From assembly GCF_051020765.1 (NCBI RefSeq), contig NC_134941.1:14818001-14882000 (forward strand): 64,000 nucleotides of DNA. Direction: 5' to 3'. Under the pieces are notes generated by a model that ran no database searches, had not been told where the DNA came from, and saw only the letters and a program-made list of their open reading frames with translations. Shown piece by piece: positions 47,583 to 61,511 of this stretch. Every line of letters starts with the position of its first letter. Positions within the stretch are counted from its first letter, which is position 1. Source of the DNA: Lasioglossum baleicum. Taxonomy: Eukaryota; Arthropoda; Insecta; Hymenoptera; Halictidae. Position numbers and translations under genes: made by a program.

Positions 47583-48712
47583 AGGCAGTCAGAACGCCGG
47601 AAGATACATCCTTCCATTCGGTTCACACTCGCTTCCAACGACTTTCGCACAGTATCCACAGTAGATCCGGACGATCCTGGGTCAGGCAGCCTCGCCCGAC
47701 ATCCTTCCAGCCGACGGTCGAACCCTCGGCGATCTCCGACGGTCCTCGAGTTCCTCGACCCTGATTCTTCCACGTCCCGGACCTCCAAAATCTCTTTGGA
47801 TTCCTCAATCTTTTTCTTCGGAACCTCTAGTCCGATCCAGTTCGGTTAAATACGGCCTGGAGGAGCCTCGGAATCGAAGGATCTCTCGTTTTTCGGATCG
47901 GAGACGGTATTGAAGCTTGCTAAGTACGATTGCATCGGGATTCTAATTGATGCGCGAGTCGTAGGTGCGAGGTACCTTCCAGATCACCTGCAACCAACAA
48001 ACGTCTCTCCTAATCAAATGCTAACTTTAATAACGAACGATCAGTCACCAGTTGCTAGCCAGGTGCTACATAACCGTGATCTATAACGGCAATAGCCTCG
48101 CTGGGGAGCAACAGGAGCAATCGATAAGACCTATTCCCAGTGGATCCTTCGGCTATTACTGTCTCCAGTCGCATGCGATCACGTGTCGGTATAATATCAA
48201 AAGACAGCTAATGGGTAGGAGGGAGTACTGCGGGATAGATGTCTTTAACCCGGTTTTCTTTGATTCGGTGAGTAATCGTGTAGATCAGGAGACAAAGAGG
48301 GCGGCTTCGAGGGAAAAATTGATTATCGTGGTGTCTCGGGTGTAGTAGGGTTGGTCGAGAGGCCAGGAAGCGACGGGGACTCGAGGCGACGGTGGCAGTC
48401 TCCTCGGACCAACCCTTTCTCGGCCCTTAATCCATTTAACGGGGACGGCCTTTATCCGGTCCCGGGGGTCCTTTAACCGAATCTATGGTGCCCGGTGGCG
48501 ACGCGACAGCCACGGAATGTCGCCTGATCGCCTCCCGGAGATGCGAGGGAGACGGCAAAGCGCAACAGAGATAGAGAGGGATAGACCTAGCAACGGTAAA
48601 AGAGCACGGAAAGAGAGTACGAGAGAAAGAGAACGGCAGCAAGAAAGAGGGAGGATCGGTTGACACGGACAGGAACCGCCGCTCTCGCACACTTTTCACG
48701 CGGCCGGCCCCG

Positions 48713-48720
48713 TGACGTCA
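48713..48720. promoter_or_regulatory. CRE palindrome TGACGTCA
   Basis: A perfect 8-bp CREB/ATF consensus about 1.13 kb upstream of the Runx ATG in a CpG-rich stretch. Palindromic, so orientation is not informative. Binding is inferred from the motif only. Confidence 0.3.
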
Positions 48721-49133
48721 CCGTTCATTCAGTAATTTTTGCGCACGTCACCGGGGCTGACACACCGGATCCAGGTGGTGTTCCAGGAGGGGTTGGACCG
48801 GCCGACCTCGGGTGGTGGGGACGGAAAAAATAGGGGAAAAAGAACTCCCGCCGGCAGGCAACCCCCACACGCTGCCGCCACGGATACCCAGCCCCTACGC
48901 ACGTACAACCGCGTGTCAAACTGCACGTGGTACGCTGCCACGTTGTCCTGTCAATGCCGGGACACCGGCCACACCGATGCCTATGCCCGCAGTCCTAAAG
49001 AAACTCCAAGTCTTTCGCTTCGAAGTCGTTCGCGCGACGCAACCGAGAACAACGTGCGCTTCCACATCGTTCATGCGACATTCCTGAGAAAATTAGGCAC
49101 TGCATCGCGCCCTGAAGAGCCCGAGGATCCGGA

Positions 49134-49140
49134 TTTTATA
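49134..49140 (-). promoter_or_regulatory. TATA-like box on the Runx strand
   Basis: TATAAAA on the minus strand, preceded by GAGTC. A CAGT initiator-like tetramer lies about 39 nt downstream (49099-49102), somewhat beyond the usual 30 nt spacing. If real, the 5' UTR would be about 1.5 kb. Weak evidence. Confidence 0.18.
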
Positions 49141-51240
49141 GACTCTTTGGCAGGAGGAGTGTCTTCGAGCTCGTCACGAGGAGGATTCGCTCGATCATCG
49201 TCGTCAGGGGCTCTGCCTCAAGGATCTCTTCAAATTCAACTGTCTATTCTTTTCTATTCTTGAAATTGGACTGGAGTGATTGAATTGATGATTGAGAACA
49301 AACGATAGCAACCTCAGGGTTTGTAAGAACGTTCGGACCACGGAATTCAAGAGGAATTTGAGCTTGGACCCAGACATTCAAGTTGGGCTCGTCGTAGCTA
49401 GGCTTGAGAGGATTAAACACCCTGTTTTTGTAGATTGTCGAAGGAGAATATTGTCTAAGAATTGGCGCAAGTTGTACTTGAACTGCATTATCATAGGCTT
49501 GATAGAAAAAACTAACGATTGACCAGGATGAACTAATAATTACATAGAACTTATTAATTGTTCCAGGTTCTCAGTCTCAGAAGTGTTAACCAGCACATTT
49601 TTCACAGGTAAACGTCCCCTGACCAATTCTCTGACGTTTCAATCACGAGGCTCCGGGATCGATCAACTCGCCGACTGTCAACGAAGCTCCATGAAGCGTT
49701 GACAAAAGTCGGAGGGCAAAGAGGACGCGAGCAGGGGAAGTTTCTCGACGGGGAAAGAACGCGTAGCGTCGCGCGACAGCTAAGATTCCCGCCTAACTTC
49801 GCATTCAAATCTCTTACCGGGCTGTAGCCGTGTCCGCACTTCCGGAGGAAACGCACGCACCCGTCGTTTCCGGAAACACCAATCAGTCGATCAGTCTCAC
49901 TGCACACCGGGGCCACGTTTCGCAAAATCATCGAGCCACGACTCTCGATCAATTAACGAAACCTCGTCCTCTCGATACGACAGTCTTCCTTCGCCGCGAA
50001 TTCTTTCACCGATCGATCATTCCTCTGCGAATGTTGGCGCTTCCAGGGACACACTCACTGCGTTCACCGACGGACTGTAACCAGACACTGTCTTCACTCA
50101 CAATTCTCTCGACATGACCACTGGCTCCGTACAATTCTATTCGAACCACCCACTGAAACGAACGATCCACGTCGCGAGATGACTTTTCGATGACTCCATC
50201 GCGATCTACCCCGTTCGAGGAGTTTCACTGTTCCTCGAAGCGTTCGCCGAGCAACTTTTGGACACCGGTGAGAAGAAGAGAGAAGAGTGGTTGGAATGAC
50301 GAGACGATGACGACGACGACGACGGCACTGGTTCCGCGGATGGTTGAAACGATTCGGGAAAGTCGACGGGTCCCTCTGGAGACCGGAGGAATCAGTTTCC
50401 GGATAGACAGTCCGGGACTGGCGTGTTTTGGTAGTCGCAGCCGTATCTCGGTGTACCCGTTGGGGGCCACTAACTATAATTTCGGCGGTTCGTGTGAGGC
50501 AACAGCCGTTGACGCACTGGTCCATGCCAACACACGCAGCATCCCTTTCCCCTTTCCTGGTTCCTCTCTCACACCCCGCCGCCACCCCACTCCTTTCTCT
50601 CTCCTTCTGTCTCACTTCAGCACGGTGTCTTGCTCTCCTCGTCTCGTCGGCCGGGCCGGGTCGGGTCGTCTCTCTTTTCGTCCCTCATTCTCGGCTCGGC
50701 TGGCCCTCTTTCTCTCTCGCCACCGTTGCTCTTTATCGCTTTATCTCCCACCGGACCCCTAACCCTCTCTCTCTCTTTCCCTCTCTTCCTCCCTCTCTCC
50801 TCTGTTCGGTTTCTCTCTCTCCGCATCCCCATCGGGTCGACCCTTTTGCGGTGTGGCTCTCGCGTGCGTCCAACGAGTGGGAGGGTTTCGGTTCGATCGA
50901 TCTATCGAACGCGATTCACCGGGCCGCCAGTTTTTTCCTTCGACTTGGACGAGCCTCGGCGAACACCGAAACTCGCGGCGTACGACTCGTAACGAGTCCC
51001 GTTATGTTTAATTAGCCGCCTACCGCCTACCGCCGCGCCGAAAGTTAATGAGGAGACGCCGCCGAACGGCATTGTCCACCCTGTTTGCTGCTGACGACTG
51101 TTTGACCGCCGATCCCCAGCCGATCGACCATGGGGATTCGTTCAGGGGATGATCCATGAGGTTCCGTGGCCGGAGAGAAGCGATTCGCTGTCGATCCTTC
51201 GGTGGTTGAAGCCGGATCGATTTTTCCTGGCATGCGGTCG

Positions 51241-51783
51241 GAGATATTCAGATTAAAAGATTTCTCCGAGGACGTCGTCGTTCATTAACAATACAAAATT
51301 TTTACAGAAATGGTCTTTTTAATCTTCCAATGAAAAATCGTAGCAGAAGATAACTACAATTGTCGCATTTTCACCGGAACAATTTCGAAAAATGAGAACA
51401 CCGTCTAGTAAGTGTTTTTAGCAGAAGATTAATTACGAATCGGTCTGGAGCGATCCGATGCAAGAAATATGGAAGATCGGTGCATCGATATTCCGACCAG
51501 AAATGTGGATTAGAGATATTCAAATTAACAAATTTTTCCGAGGACGTCGTAGTACACTAACAATAAAAAACGTTTAATATGTAAAATTTTGTTTTTTAAT
51601 CCTCCAATAAAAAATCGTAGGAGAACAAAGCCGCAATTGTCGCATCATCGCCGGAACAATGTAGAAAAATGGGAAAACCGTCTCGAAAGTGTTTGTACCG
51701 GAAGATTAATTACGAATCGGCCGAGAGCGATCCGATGCAAGAAATATGGAAGAGATCGGTGTATCGATCTTCCGACCAGAAAT
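51241..51783 (+). repeat. Two-copy tandem duplication, 272-bp period
   Basis: GAGATATTCAGATTAA at 51241 recurs as GAGATATTCAAATTAA at 51513. Both copies carry CCGAGGACGTCGT, AAAAATCGTAG, CAATTGTCGCAT, GAAGATTAATTACGAATCGG, AGCGATCCGATGCAAGAAAT and TTCCGACCAGAAAT. Similarity spans the whole unit. The copies contain paired CGGAACAAT and GGAAGAT motifs. Function unknown; the retained blocks could be regulatory. Confidence 0.85.
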
Positions 51784-54700
51784 CCCCGCGTCATCTAGCG
51801 TGTTTGCCCGCCGGCAAGTCCGCGACCGGCCCCGGCTATCGTCAGGATATATTCGCACAGGAAATGGGTAGTTCCATTGTTTGCACGTTCGTACAAACAG
51901 TGCAGCTGCGAGGATGCGCCGGAATCGGCTCTCTCTCTTGTTTGATTTTCGAAAGTGAAGCTCCATTGTAGCGTGCGCCGGTGTACACCGGCTAGTCGGC
52001 AGGCTTCAATCGCCGCACCGGACGAAAGAATCGAAGAGGACACTTGGAAGGAACCCGACGCCATGCTGGAAGATAGCACGAGCCGAACCGGGGCTCAACG
52101 AGCACTTTGTTCGCCCGCCAATCAACGATTCACGATTATCCGATCGCACGGGGAGATAACAGTGGAAACAGTGCATAGAGCCATCCCATTGACTTCACCT
52201 GCCTCTGCGCTCGTCAAATAGAATTCATGCGATCGAAGACAGGGAAGACACTCCATCCTTATGGTGTTCGCATCTCTGCAAATTTTAATTATAAGGGAAT
52301 ACGGATTTGAAAACCGGTACAAATAAAGTAGACAATTCTCGGTGTACTTTAATTTTGTTAGAGCGTCGAGAAAGTTTTTGTGTAATTTTTGTGGGTAACG
52401 AAGTAAGAATTTAATGGCCGTGGAGTTATATAAAGAAGCTAATGTTGCCAGAATGCGAGCACTGAGAAGAAAAATTGTTAGCCACGTGCTCGAGCGATCA
52501 ATCGGTAGATTTTTGCAGCAGGGGTGATGGGCAATCAGGTTGATACGCGAATGAGAGCCAATGCTCGGTTGGTTTGTGGATCGTTCGGAAATGGTCGGAC
52601 GGCAATTCGGAATTTAAGAATAAAACGCTGGTGAGTTGGGACGGTGACGTCGGTCGACGTTGGGTCAGCGAAACGCAAACGAAAACGCAGGAAACAGAGG
52701 GTTTGGCGCCGCGGCGCCCCTCCAATCTGTCGCTTATTTGAATAACAGCAACGAGGTCCGCGGAATGAATCGCGGGGGCAGCAGAAGTACCGGTATTCAG
52801 CGGCGAACGATCGTCGACGAGACGGTGACAAACAGCGATACGCTCGAAACGTGGAAACTGGACGGCCGTCGTCGTATTGACAAACGACCTAACGCCCGTG
52901 TGGACCGTTGCGTTCGACGAGATTCGAATTATCTCTGCTGGAGCTTGTCAATGCAAATGCCATACCTACATTCAATTACCGCTCGTCACGCTCCGATCAC
53001 CGCGTGAACGCTGAACCGCGGAATATTCCTGCTCGATTTCTTTTCGAAACCGTCCCTCCCCCTTGCCGCCGCGCATATTCGATTTTTCGAGACGATTAAA
53101 TCGATCGACGTACAACATTCCTCTTCCCATTGTTACCGCTGCGAAACACGCGATACGATCTTTTCAGAGCCATTACTTTTTCTGTGAATGTGTTTCATTT
53201 ACTCGCAGGTAATTAAATGACAATTCTGACACACTAGAACAGATTTATTTTTGTTGGGCATAGTTTCAGGAAGATTAAACCGGTAATAAATAATATCTTT
53301 TCCCCGTTGACGCAACATCCTTCTTTACAGTAAATGAAGAACACTTTTGTTATAATTATCTCTCGTTTGAAAATCATTCCCGAGGGATCGATAATAGAAG
53401 AACGTCATAATTTAGTTCATCCACTACTCGCAAAGGAGGCTCGCAATTAGTACTAAAAAAAGAGCATTAGAAATGCAGGGACAGAGCGAATAGTTAGTAT
53501 TTGATGAGCGCCGGGGTGACAACGGTCGGACGATTACATCGATTTCCCAGTGAATGAGGATCGCTCGATCAACACAAAACAGCCCCCGGACAAGGGGACG
53601 AGTGACACTAATTAATGGTTTCGGCATCGATTAATGATCGGCGCCGGGTTCGCGGCCCGTGTCCGTGCTTCATTAGCGAGAATCAGTTTTTAATGAGCAT
53701 CATGACCTCGGTAAACCGCTCCTCTCTCGAGCCGCGCACTCGTCCCCATTTTTCCGGTGTCGGTCGCGTACCAATATTTAAAACGTGAGAAGGGGAGCGC
53801 GTTCGCGCGAGGGAGACAGAGAGAGAGAGAGAGAGAGAGGGGGAGAAAACCAGAGAAAACTTCGAAACCGTGGAAAATCCTCGTGCGGTCATTATCCAGC
53901 GTAAACATTCGGATAAATTCGCGGCCGATAACGAGCACGAGTCGGCGGGGAAAACACCGACAGAAGAATAATACACGCGAAGAATAATATTCAGTTGTCC
54001 CGGACACGCGGCCGTCGTAATTTCATTGAATTTAATACGTTCGCAAAACAGTTCTCTCGTTTTCCCCTCCATTCAGCGACGGTGTCGATCGATCGATATG
54101 TTCCCGCCAACACACGTTGTCGCTTTGATCCGCGAGATCAACCTGTGGAACACGTGCCCGCCGCGCGTTCTTTTCGATGAACGCGCGCGCGTTAAACCGA
54201 ACCGCTCGAAATATCTAGGCGAGAGAGAGCGATATCGCGCAAACAGCCCCGGATTCGAGAGCCGGCCGTGGGCATAATAACGAGGCTAATGGAAACGCAA
54301 TCCGAAACACGTGTCGTTGAAGGAACCCCGGCAAAACGGTTCAGCGTGGAGCGGCAAAGCGGCGCGCGTGATCGAGCCGCAGACCCGATTCATCGAAAAA
54401 CCGCATTCCGCGGGGATCGATTATCGCCGCGGAAACAGTCCGATATTCTCTGCTCGTCCCGACAACGACATATCGGAAAACACCGTGGAACCAGAGAGCC
54501 CGCACGCAAGAAAACGAGGAATCGGTTTGTCTGACCACCGGCCGGATCATTCCCCTGACACTCGCGCGAGCCTCCTAATTCTTAGCTTGACATTCATCAT
54601 TCGTCTCATTCAACAAATCTATATAAATTAGTCGAGTTTCAAATACATTTGCCAAGAACACTGTCTCATTTTTCTCACAGAATCTCCGCTTCGTCTTTTA

Positions 54701-57700
54701 ACAGAACCTTAGGGACCAGCCTCAGAATTTCCTACATTTCAAGTGTTAATCATCGACGACCTACAACCTCCCCTGCATTCTTCAACAGATCCTCGCACCT
54801 AACCCTGCAGAAAAATCTGCGTGAACAACGAACGACCTAATCACGCAGCCTTCTCCTCCCCAAACGAATGCTCACCAGAATCCCTACTCCAGAACCAACA
54901 AAAACCAACAACAGGACACAAAACGCACAGTACCCTGCCGAAATCGTAATCCTTATCATTCATGAATCAAACTGAACACTGTACCCTTTAATAACCCCTG
55001 GGCTGGCACCGATGCGCCTCAGGAATCACCCTGGTTTCTCCTTCACTCGCCCGATTAATCGAGAACGGCCGATCGCAAAGCATCGTCGATTTTTCCACGA
55101 TCAGGAGCCAGCTGTCTCGCATATCCAGGATCACAAGAGAACGTGAGAACAATAATAACAACAACAAAGAACAATGATAGAGTATCGGTAACAGCAGCAA
55201 CAAGAGGCGGCCGATGCGATGGGAGCACGTGTCGCTTGGCCGTCGTGCGTGGTCGAGCGCGGAGCAGAGCGGAGCGGAGCGGACCGTACCGAGAGCGGAA
55301 TCGGAAAAAAGGAAAAAGTTTTTCGAAGCGTACCATGCGTGTGCGGACAGCGCGCGCGTGCTTCGAGAGAGAACCGGTTCGTTCGTCGGTACGCTCGATT
55401 GGACAACAATACACGAGGAGAACGGTACCGGGGCACGAGCAGAAGCAGCAACAACAGCACAGCACCACCAGCAACCGTGCCGCGTGAACACTACACCGCC
55501 GCCCCCTTCCCCCCACGCCCCACCCCTCCTAAAATCCCCTCCGTTCGTTCGAAAGACACCCCCGACCAACCCCCGGACCATCGACGATCCTCTCGCTTCG
55601 ACGAAACGGTGTGTTTCACTCTAACGAGCACGACCGCCCCACTGGAACTGGAACTCAATCCCCTCCGACGATGCCGAGCAACCCCTACCAGCGAAAAACC
55701 ACCCCTACCACGTGCACAGGCCGCCCCTACAACGACGACGACGGGGCGAGCGCAGGGAGAGACCGGAGAAGGGCGGCCACCGACCGAACATGTGTAACAC
55801 GCAGCCTTGATTACACGCGGGCTTGTAAAAATTATTATTATGGCCGTGAGCCCGCCAACCGGCTACCCCGACACCCCTCGACTACCCGAATTTCATCCCC
55901 CGTTCGACGTTTTTTAAACGAAAGCGCGCGAACCGACCGATTGTTGCTGCTTCGCCCCACGAGGTGGGTTGAACTTTTGGTTTTATGTTTTTGATGATTG
56001 TATTTTTGAAGGGATAATTTTTTGAAAAATTTTTGTTGGAGGTATGATGTTCTCTTGCGAATCTTGTTTACTTTTACGTATGTTTAATTGTTTACTTTTC
56101 CCAGTTTTTACTGCCGTGTGAATATTTTGAATTAACCAAAGACGAGTGCCTCGTCGTTTAATTTTGCCTTGAAATGATTTAGTGCGTCGTAACAGTGAAG
56201 ATAAAATTTTAAATGAAACCAAAAACGAATGACTCGTCATTTAATTCCGTTCGAAATTGTTTACTGTCTCGTAATAATCAAATTTGGCAGCAGTAAAGAT
56301 GCAGCATTAAATCGAACGGGAATATCTTGTTCATCGAGCTCGGAATTGCAATTACTTTCTTTATAACATCAATGACGCCGCGTACGGGAATGCGTAATAA
56401 ATGATTTTTCCTGTCCGACTGGCAGGGATATATTAATATTACAGAGACGCAAACGGCACGAAAGAATCGACGAACGAAAATGTTGATCAATCGTTTCGGC
56501 GAATACCGCGTTCCGCGGAGACACAGAGAGCGAAACCGCGTTAATTCCTGCGCAACCGATGAAAAGAAAAAACAGCAGAATACCGTTCCATGCCAGTAGT
56601 TCAATGCGGCTGGCATTTGTCTGCTTCAGCAGCTCATCGGCCGACCCATTATCCGAATTATATTCCACGCGCGATAAATAAATATCACGTGAACCGAATA
56701 ATCGATCCACCGTTCAACGGCCAAAATGTATTAAGAGAGAATTTCTCTTTCAATTCTCTGCGCAACACCGCGCCGGCCTTTTGCGGCTATTAATCGCTGC
56801 TATTTTTCCACCGAATCTCCCAACTAAAAATTATCTTAACGATCGATACAGCTTCATTAAAAATTCTTCCGATAACCACCGATCCTGAAAATACATTTTT
56901 CGTCTGGATACTTTAATTCAATCTTACAAATTTCATTTTCATTCTGCAAATTAATTCTTCGTCCAGGTACCTTCATTCTAATCCTATAAATAAATTCTTT
57001 AGAGATGTTGCAAGCGAGCATTTTGATCGCGCAAATAAATTCGTGGAAGAACTTTCGAGCTGTGGTTAATTTTAGGAAGATATTGTGTGAGAGATTGTTT
57101 CGGTGCTCGGAAATAGTTTGACGAAACTGGTTAACTTGGAAGTTCGGTGTTCTTCGAAGAAAAATGGTCGGACTATTAAAATCAATTATATGGAGATGCT
57201 TACTGTTACTATTTTAAAAAATTGTTTAATGAGACTGTGCAACTGTGCTTCATTCTACATATAATTTTGTGATTGCAGGTTTGATCTGAAGGCGTCATAA
57301 AATTTCCGAGTTGTTTGTCGTGGAAGAAGAGGTGCAGGGAAGGGATTTGCAAAAGAATGATTTCTCGCGGACACGCGATCCAGAACAGTCGATCCACAGG
57401 GCCAGTTTGTGACCGAGGACTACAAGCGGCTTCCCTGGTTTCTGGTCGAAGTGGGGCTAACCGCAGAATCGGAGGCAAGATGGCAAAAGTAAGTCGAGAG
57501 TCGAGGGGCGGCGCTGTGGCCTGGCCAGCCCACCGGCGCATCCTCGTTCTTCTCTCTCCGACTCCAGCTAAGATCTCCGAAGAAGATACGCTCGCGAAAA
57601 CTTGCCACCATTTTTCACCTCTTCCAACTCTCTTGCTACATCTCCGTCCGCACACGAACATTCCACAATTATTTTTTCTACATTTCACATTGATTTTCAT

Positions 57701-57915
57701 CCAAGCTGAATCGACTCCAAAGCATTCAATTTAAATCTATTAGACTCCGACAGGGTCCAAAGAGATCCTTCCTTTATAATTTCAATTATTACCAATTTTT
57801 ATGCTTCTGTGCTTTTGATCCTCGGATAATTCAGGTTTATTTTCCTAGAATCTTTGTTGGCGCTTGTGCCCGTTGTCAATCTTGAATAGAATAAAATTTA
57901 TACTGTTAGTTATTA
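51784..57915. other. Gene-free upstream flank
   Basis: No exon recognised. GA microsatellite at 53817-53840. A CpG-rich patch at about 55.0-55.8 kb carries overlapping open frames on five of six frames, which is a composition effect rather than coding. AT-rich from about 55.97 kb. Confidence 0.4.
53817..53840 (+). repeat. GA microsatellite
   Basis: (GA)11-12 run within a purine-rich stretch. Confidence 0.8.
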
Positions 57916-58019
57916 ATAGACAAAATACAAATTTTCTACCTGAATTGCAACAATCTGGAGTGGAGTAGACATTTATTTTCTTTCTTAATGTATGTTTAAA
58001 AAGTTGAAAATAACGTAAC

Positions 58020-58103
58020 AGTATTTTAAAATTCTTCTAATGATTTTACTGTTTTAAATTACGCCTACTCATTTTTGTAATAAATGCATCAAATCTCCTA
58101 GTT
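58020..58103. mobile_element. GACTGCGGAT-family MITE right-end fragment
   Basis: TTTTACTGTTTTAAATTACGCCTACTCATTTTTG followed by TAATAAATGCATCAAATC and CTAGTTA matches the right half of the family (compare 17640-17740 and 63049-63192), given here as a positional match. The terminal inverted repeat itself is lost. Confidence 0.5.
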
Positions 58104-59773
58104 ATTAATATTGATTATAGTCTGGGTGAATCTTGTTGAATCTTGAAATGGTAACTCAATTATTTTTACCGAGGCAAGAAATAAAATATTTTCGTTGAAT
58201 GAAAATGTTTGGGGAATGATTCGAGCTAGCAGCGGAGTCATTCGACTTTCCCCTCTCGCGGAAAACAGAGTTCGCACGCGCAGTCCGAGGGGTCGTTGAC
58301 TTCCAAATTGCGGGCTCCGGACGAAATCCAAAAATCCTTTGGAATACCCCGTAGAAGGCCAGAATAAACATTTCCTGAACGGTTAGTAGCGAAAAGGGAG
58401 TAACGGAAGGCGAAAAGGGCAGCACGCCGAGGGGGTCGAAGGGAGAGAGAACGGTTGCGGTTTCAGGGGGTGGTGAGGTTGGCCTCCAGACGCCACGGGG
58501 TGCGAGGGAAACGATGTAGGTGAGGAGACCACGTGTCGGAGGAAGACGGATCCTCTGGACTCTGTACGACTAAAAGTAGGCGCGGAATGCTCATGGCTGT
58601 GGCGGAAAGCTTCAAAGAAAACGGTGAATCGTTAAAAGACGCCTGGCTGCGTTTTACGCGCGCGCCATCGACGGAAAAAAAGAACCGGAAGCCATCAAAC
58701 CCGACTCTAGAGTTCCTGGTTCTTCTAAATAATTTCCCTGTGCGTCCAACTAATTTTTAATCTCGTTTGATGACTCTCCAAGCTGCCCGAAGTGGCTCTT
58801 TTGATCCGTCAAATAATTCCCCCTTGTCGCATACTATATGTTCTTATGAAAATGTAAATTTAAAATTTAATACAAACGTTTTCTCGTGTTAATCTCGCAA
58901 TTATGATCATTGGTTCATTGACAAGCTAAATAAATCTTTTAAATTAAGGGTCGTACCAAATGAAGTAATTTTAGACTTGTAAAATTATCTGAGACAATTT
59001 CAAAATGTTCGAATGTTCAGAGAATGAGATGCGTTAAGAATAAAGTTAATCACGGCGCAGTTAACGCATAGATCATGATCGCGAGCGGACGTTGTCCACG
59101 GAGGGTGGGAACGCGAAATAGTTGAGGCGCGGTGTATAAACGCGTTCGGATTTTTGCGCACAGGTGGCTTAAATAAAAGAATTTATATTTCAGCGCTCTT
59201 TCGAGCCGGACCCGTAGAAAACGTCAGCCCTGTTCGCGGCACTGCTCAGAGATGGCGACACGGTGGCACTTTTATCGCCCCGGTGTGACGGGGGTTGCGC
59301 AGCCCCTTTTTCGCCACGCGCCATTACAGCACCGCGCGCGTCACCGCCGCGCCGTATCCTCTCGTAATCAACGAACGATGTTTTAATAATTATGCGCCGA
59401 TATCGCGGTTCTCCCTGTAATTATTAATCGTTCATCATCCGACGATATTCTCCACGGGATACGGCGGGGTAGGGTGAGTTAACGGAGCTTTAATTTCCAA
59501 TCATATTTCTTTCACGAGGCGCCGGGGCGAATTTAAGTCCATGGTGAAATGATATCGCTCATTACCGGTGCCCGCGTATATACCCGGCACACGCTGAATT
59601 ATTCGTACCGATAATTTTTTAACGCCCCGCCTAGCCAAGAATGTTCAATAAAACGGCCGAACAGACACGCACGGAAAATTTCGAGCCGGAAACGCGAGAG
59701 AGCTCGCGAGAGACGCACACTGTTGTCAATATTAAAATGAAACGCTAATAAATTTTTCTAAAGCAACCCGGAA

Positions 59774-59814
59774 CGAGAGAGATAGAGAGAGAGAGCGAGA
59801 GAGAGAGAGAGAGA
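59774..59814 (+). repeat. GA microsatellite
   Basis: Interrupted (GA)n run. Confidence 0.8.
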
Positions 59815-61464
59815 CACGACTGCAATTATTGCGCGAAATGAGCTCCGAACGAAATTAGCCCGTTCGTAAATATCGCCCTGGAGACAAAGCCTGGTGACGG
59901 ATCGCGGGGATGGACCGCGTTTATCGACGCTTGTCAAATTCCATCGAAAAATTATTCGCGATCCTACTTCTCTGATTTTTTTTGGCGACGATGAACCTCC
60001 CTTCGAAAAGATCGCTGGATTTTTATGCTCTAATTATAACGATTAAGTTAAGATCAAATTGTGGATGCATTCGTGACTCATTGCAAATGCAGAGAATAGC
60101 GATTAAACAATATTGAATTTTCTGAAACTTTGCACAGTTTTCGTTATAATATGTGCCCATGATCATGAAAGTAATCTAGGTGAAATTTGAAAAAGATGAG
60201 TTCATCAGTTATTTCACATCACATTATTTTAAGCTAAATGAATTAAATGTAATTTTTACGACATAGTCAATAATGAACCGGTAGATGGTGCTTGTTATTT
60301 CAACTTTATATGAAATTCGTTTATTCGACACAAGAAACACATATACGACTTAGACCGCTGTCATAATGATGGGCCCATATGTGCTTAAATAGTCAATATC
60401 TCGAACTATCTCGAACAAGATCATCCTTTCCAGTCTTGCGGGGAATCGTACCCGCGAGATCAACCGCAACGAACCCACCCCACCAGCTACATCAACCTCC
60501 TCAATCCCAGCTTCCACCTCCTCGATCTCTGGATCGCAATCGATGCCACGATTCCCATCCCCCGTCCCGGCAAAAAATCATCGGACGGTTGTCGCGGGGG
60601 GGCAAACATCCCGCAAAACCTTAACCACCCGAATGGTACTGTTTTAATGTAATTCCAGGGCCGGTTTGTCGTTCGGCTCATGCACGCATGTAACAGCGCG
60701 AGCGACAAACCCGTCGACCAGCGCGAGCGGGTCGGCAAGAGAGACAGCGAAACGGTAGAACGTACTCCGTCGATGCGAACGGGAGAGAGTAGGCGAACGA
60801 ACGTGGGAAAGAGAGCGGGTGGGTTGTAGGGGCGGGGCGGGGGGATGAATAGTTGTCGAGGGGAGCGCGGTGTACGCACAGGTGAAGGTAGAAAGAGAAG
60901 AAATGACCGGGGCTGGAGCGCGCGCTGCGAGAAAGAAGGACGATCCGTTGGAAAGAGATCGTGGAGACCTGCGGCGGGGGCACCGAAGCTGGGGGGTTGA
61001 GTCGTGGGGGTGTGAGTGAACTGGAGAGAGACAGAGATGCCTAGAGAAACGGGAGAGAGAGGGAGAGAGAGAGGGCGCAGTGTTTTGTTCGCGCGCGATG
61101 GACGCGTCGCCATAGCGACCGGCGGTTGTTTATTATTGCGTCCAGCGGTCGTGTGTGGGGCGGTGTGGAAGAGAGCACGGGGTAGTTTACGCGACGAGGG
61201 GGCCCGAGGGGGGTTGAAAAGGGTTAGAGGCGACCGAGGGGGATGGGCGGTGGTAGCGGGGGCGGAAGCCTGGCGAAGGGCGGAAGGACGCGAGAGGAAA
61301 GGGGTGGGAACGTTGGTGTGCAACGAGGGAGTGGCGGCCGACCACACGAGGCCGAAAAACACACTCTCCGCCAAACCTACCCCCCTGCTACCACCCCCGT
61401 ACACCGCCGCCTCCACCCTGCGCCGGTGGTAATGAGAGTTCGATAAAGCGCCGTTACCAGTGTG

Positions 61465-61472
61465 TGACGTCA
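61465..61472. promoter_or_regulatory. CRE palindrome TGACGTCA
   Basis: Perfect CREB/ATF consensus at the junction between a G-rich and a C/T-rich block, immediately before a (CT)n tract that could bind GAGA factor. Same 8-mer as at 48713. Confidence 0.28.
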
Positions 61473-61480
61473 AGCCGGCT

Positions 61481-61511
61481 TCTCTCTCTTTCGCTCTCTC
61501 TCTCTCTCTTG
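61481..61511 (+). repeat. CT microsatellite
   Basis: (CT)n with one TTTCG interruption, next to the CRE palindrome. Confidence 0.8.

Larger units (their letters stand above)
47583..51240. other. 5' flank of Runx; candidate 5' UTR and promoter region
   Basis: No coding exon was recognised. The segment next to the start codon has no pyrimidine-rich acceptor, so the first coding exon probably extends into a 5' UTR here. From about 48.4 to 50.9 kb the DNA is CpG-rich with CT/GA tracts, has a full CRE palindrome at 48713-48720 and a minus-strand TATA-like box at 49134-49140. The transcription start cannot be placed from sequence alone. Confidence 0.4.

Noticed and set aside
60487..61473. 328-codon minus-strand open frame
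   Set aside because: Pro/Ser/Arg-rich low-complexity translation of a G-rich island with no recognisable motif. Open frames occur on the opposite strand too.
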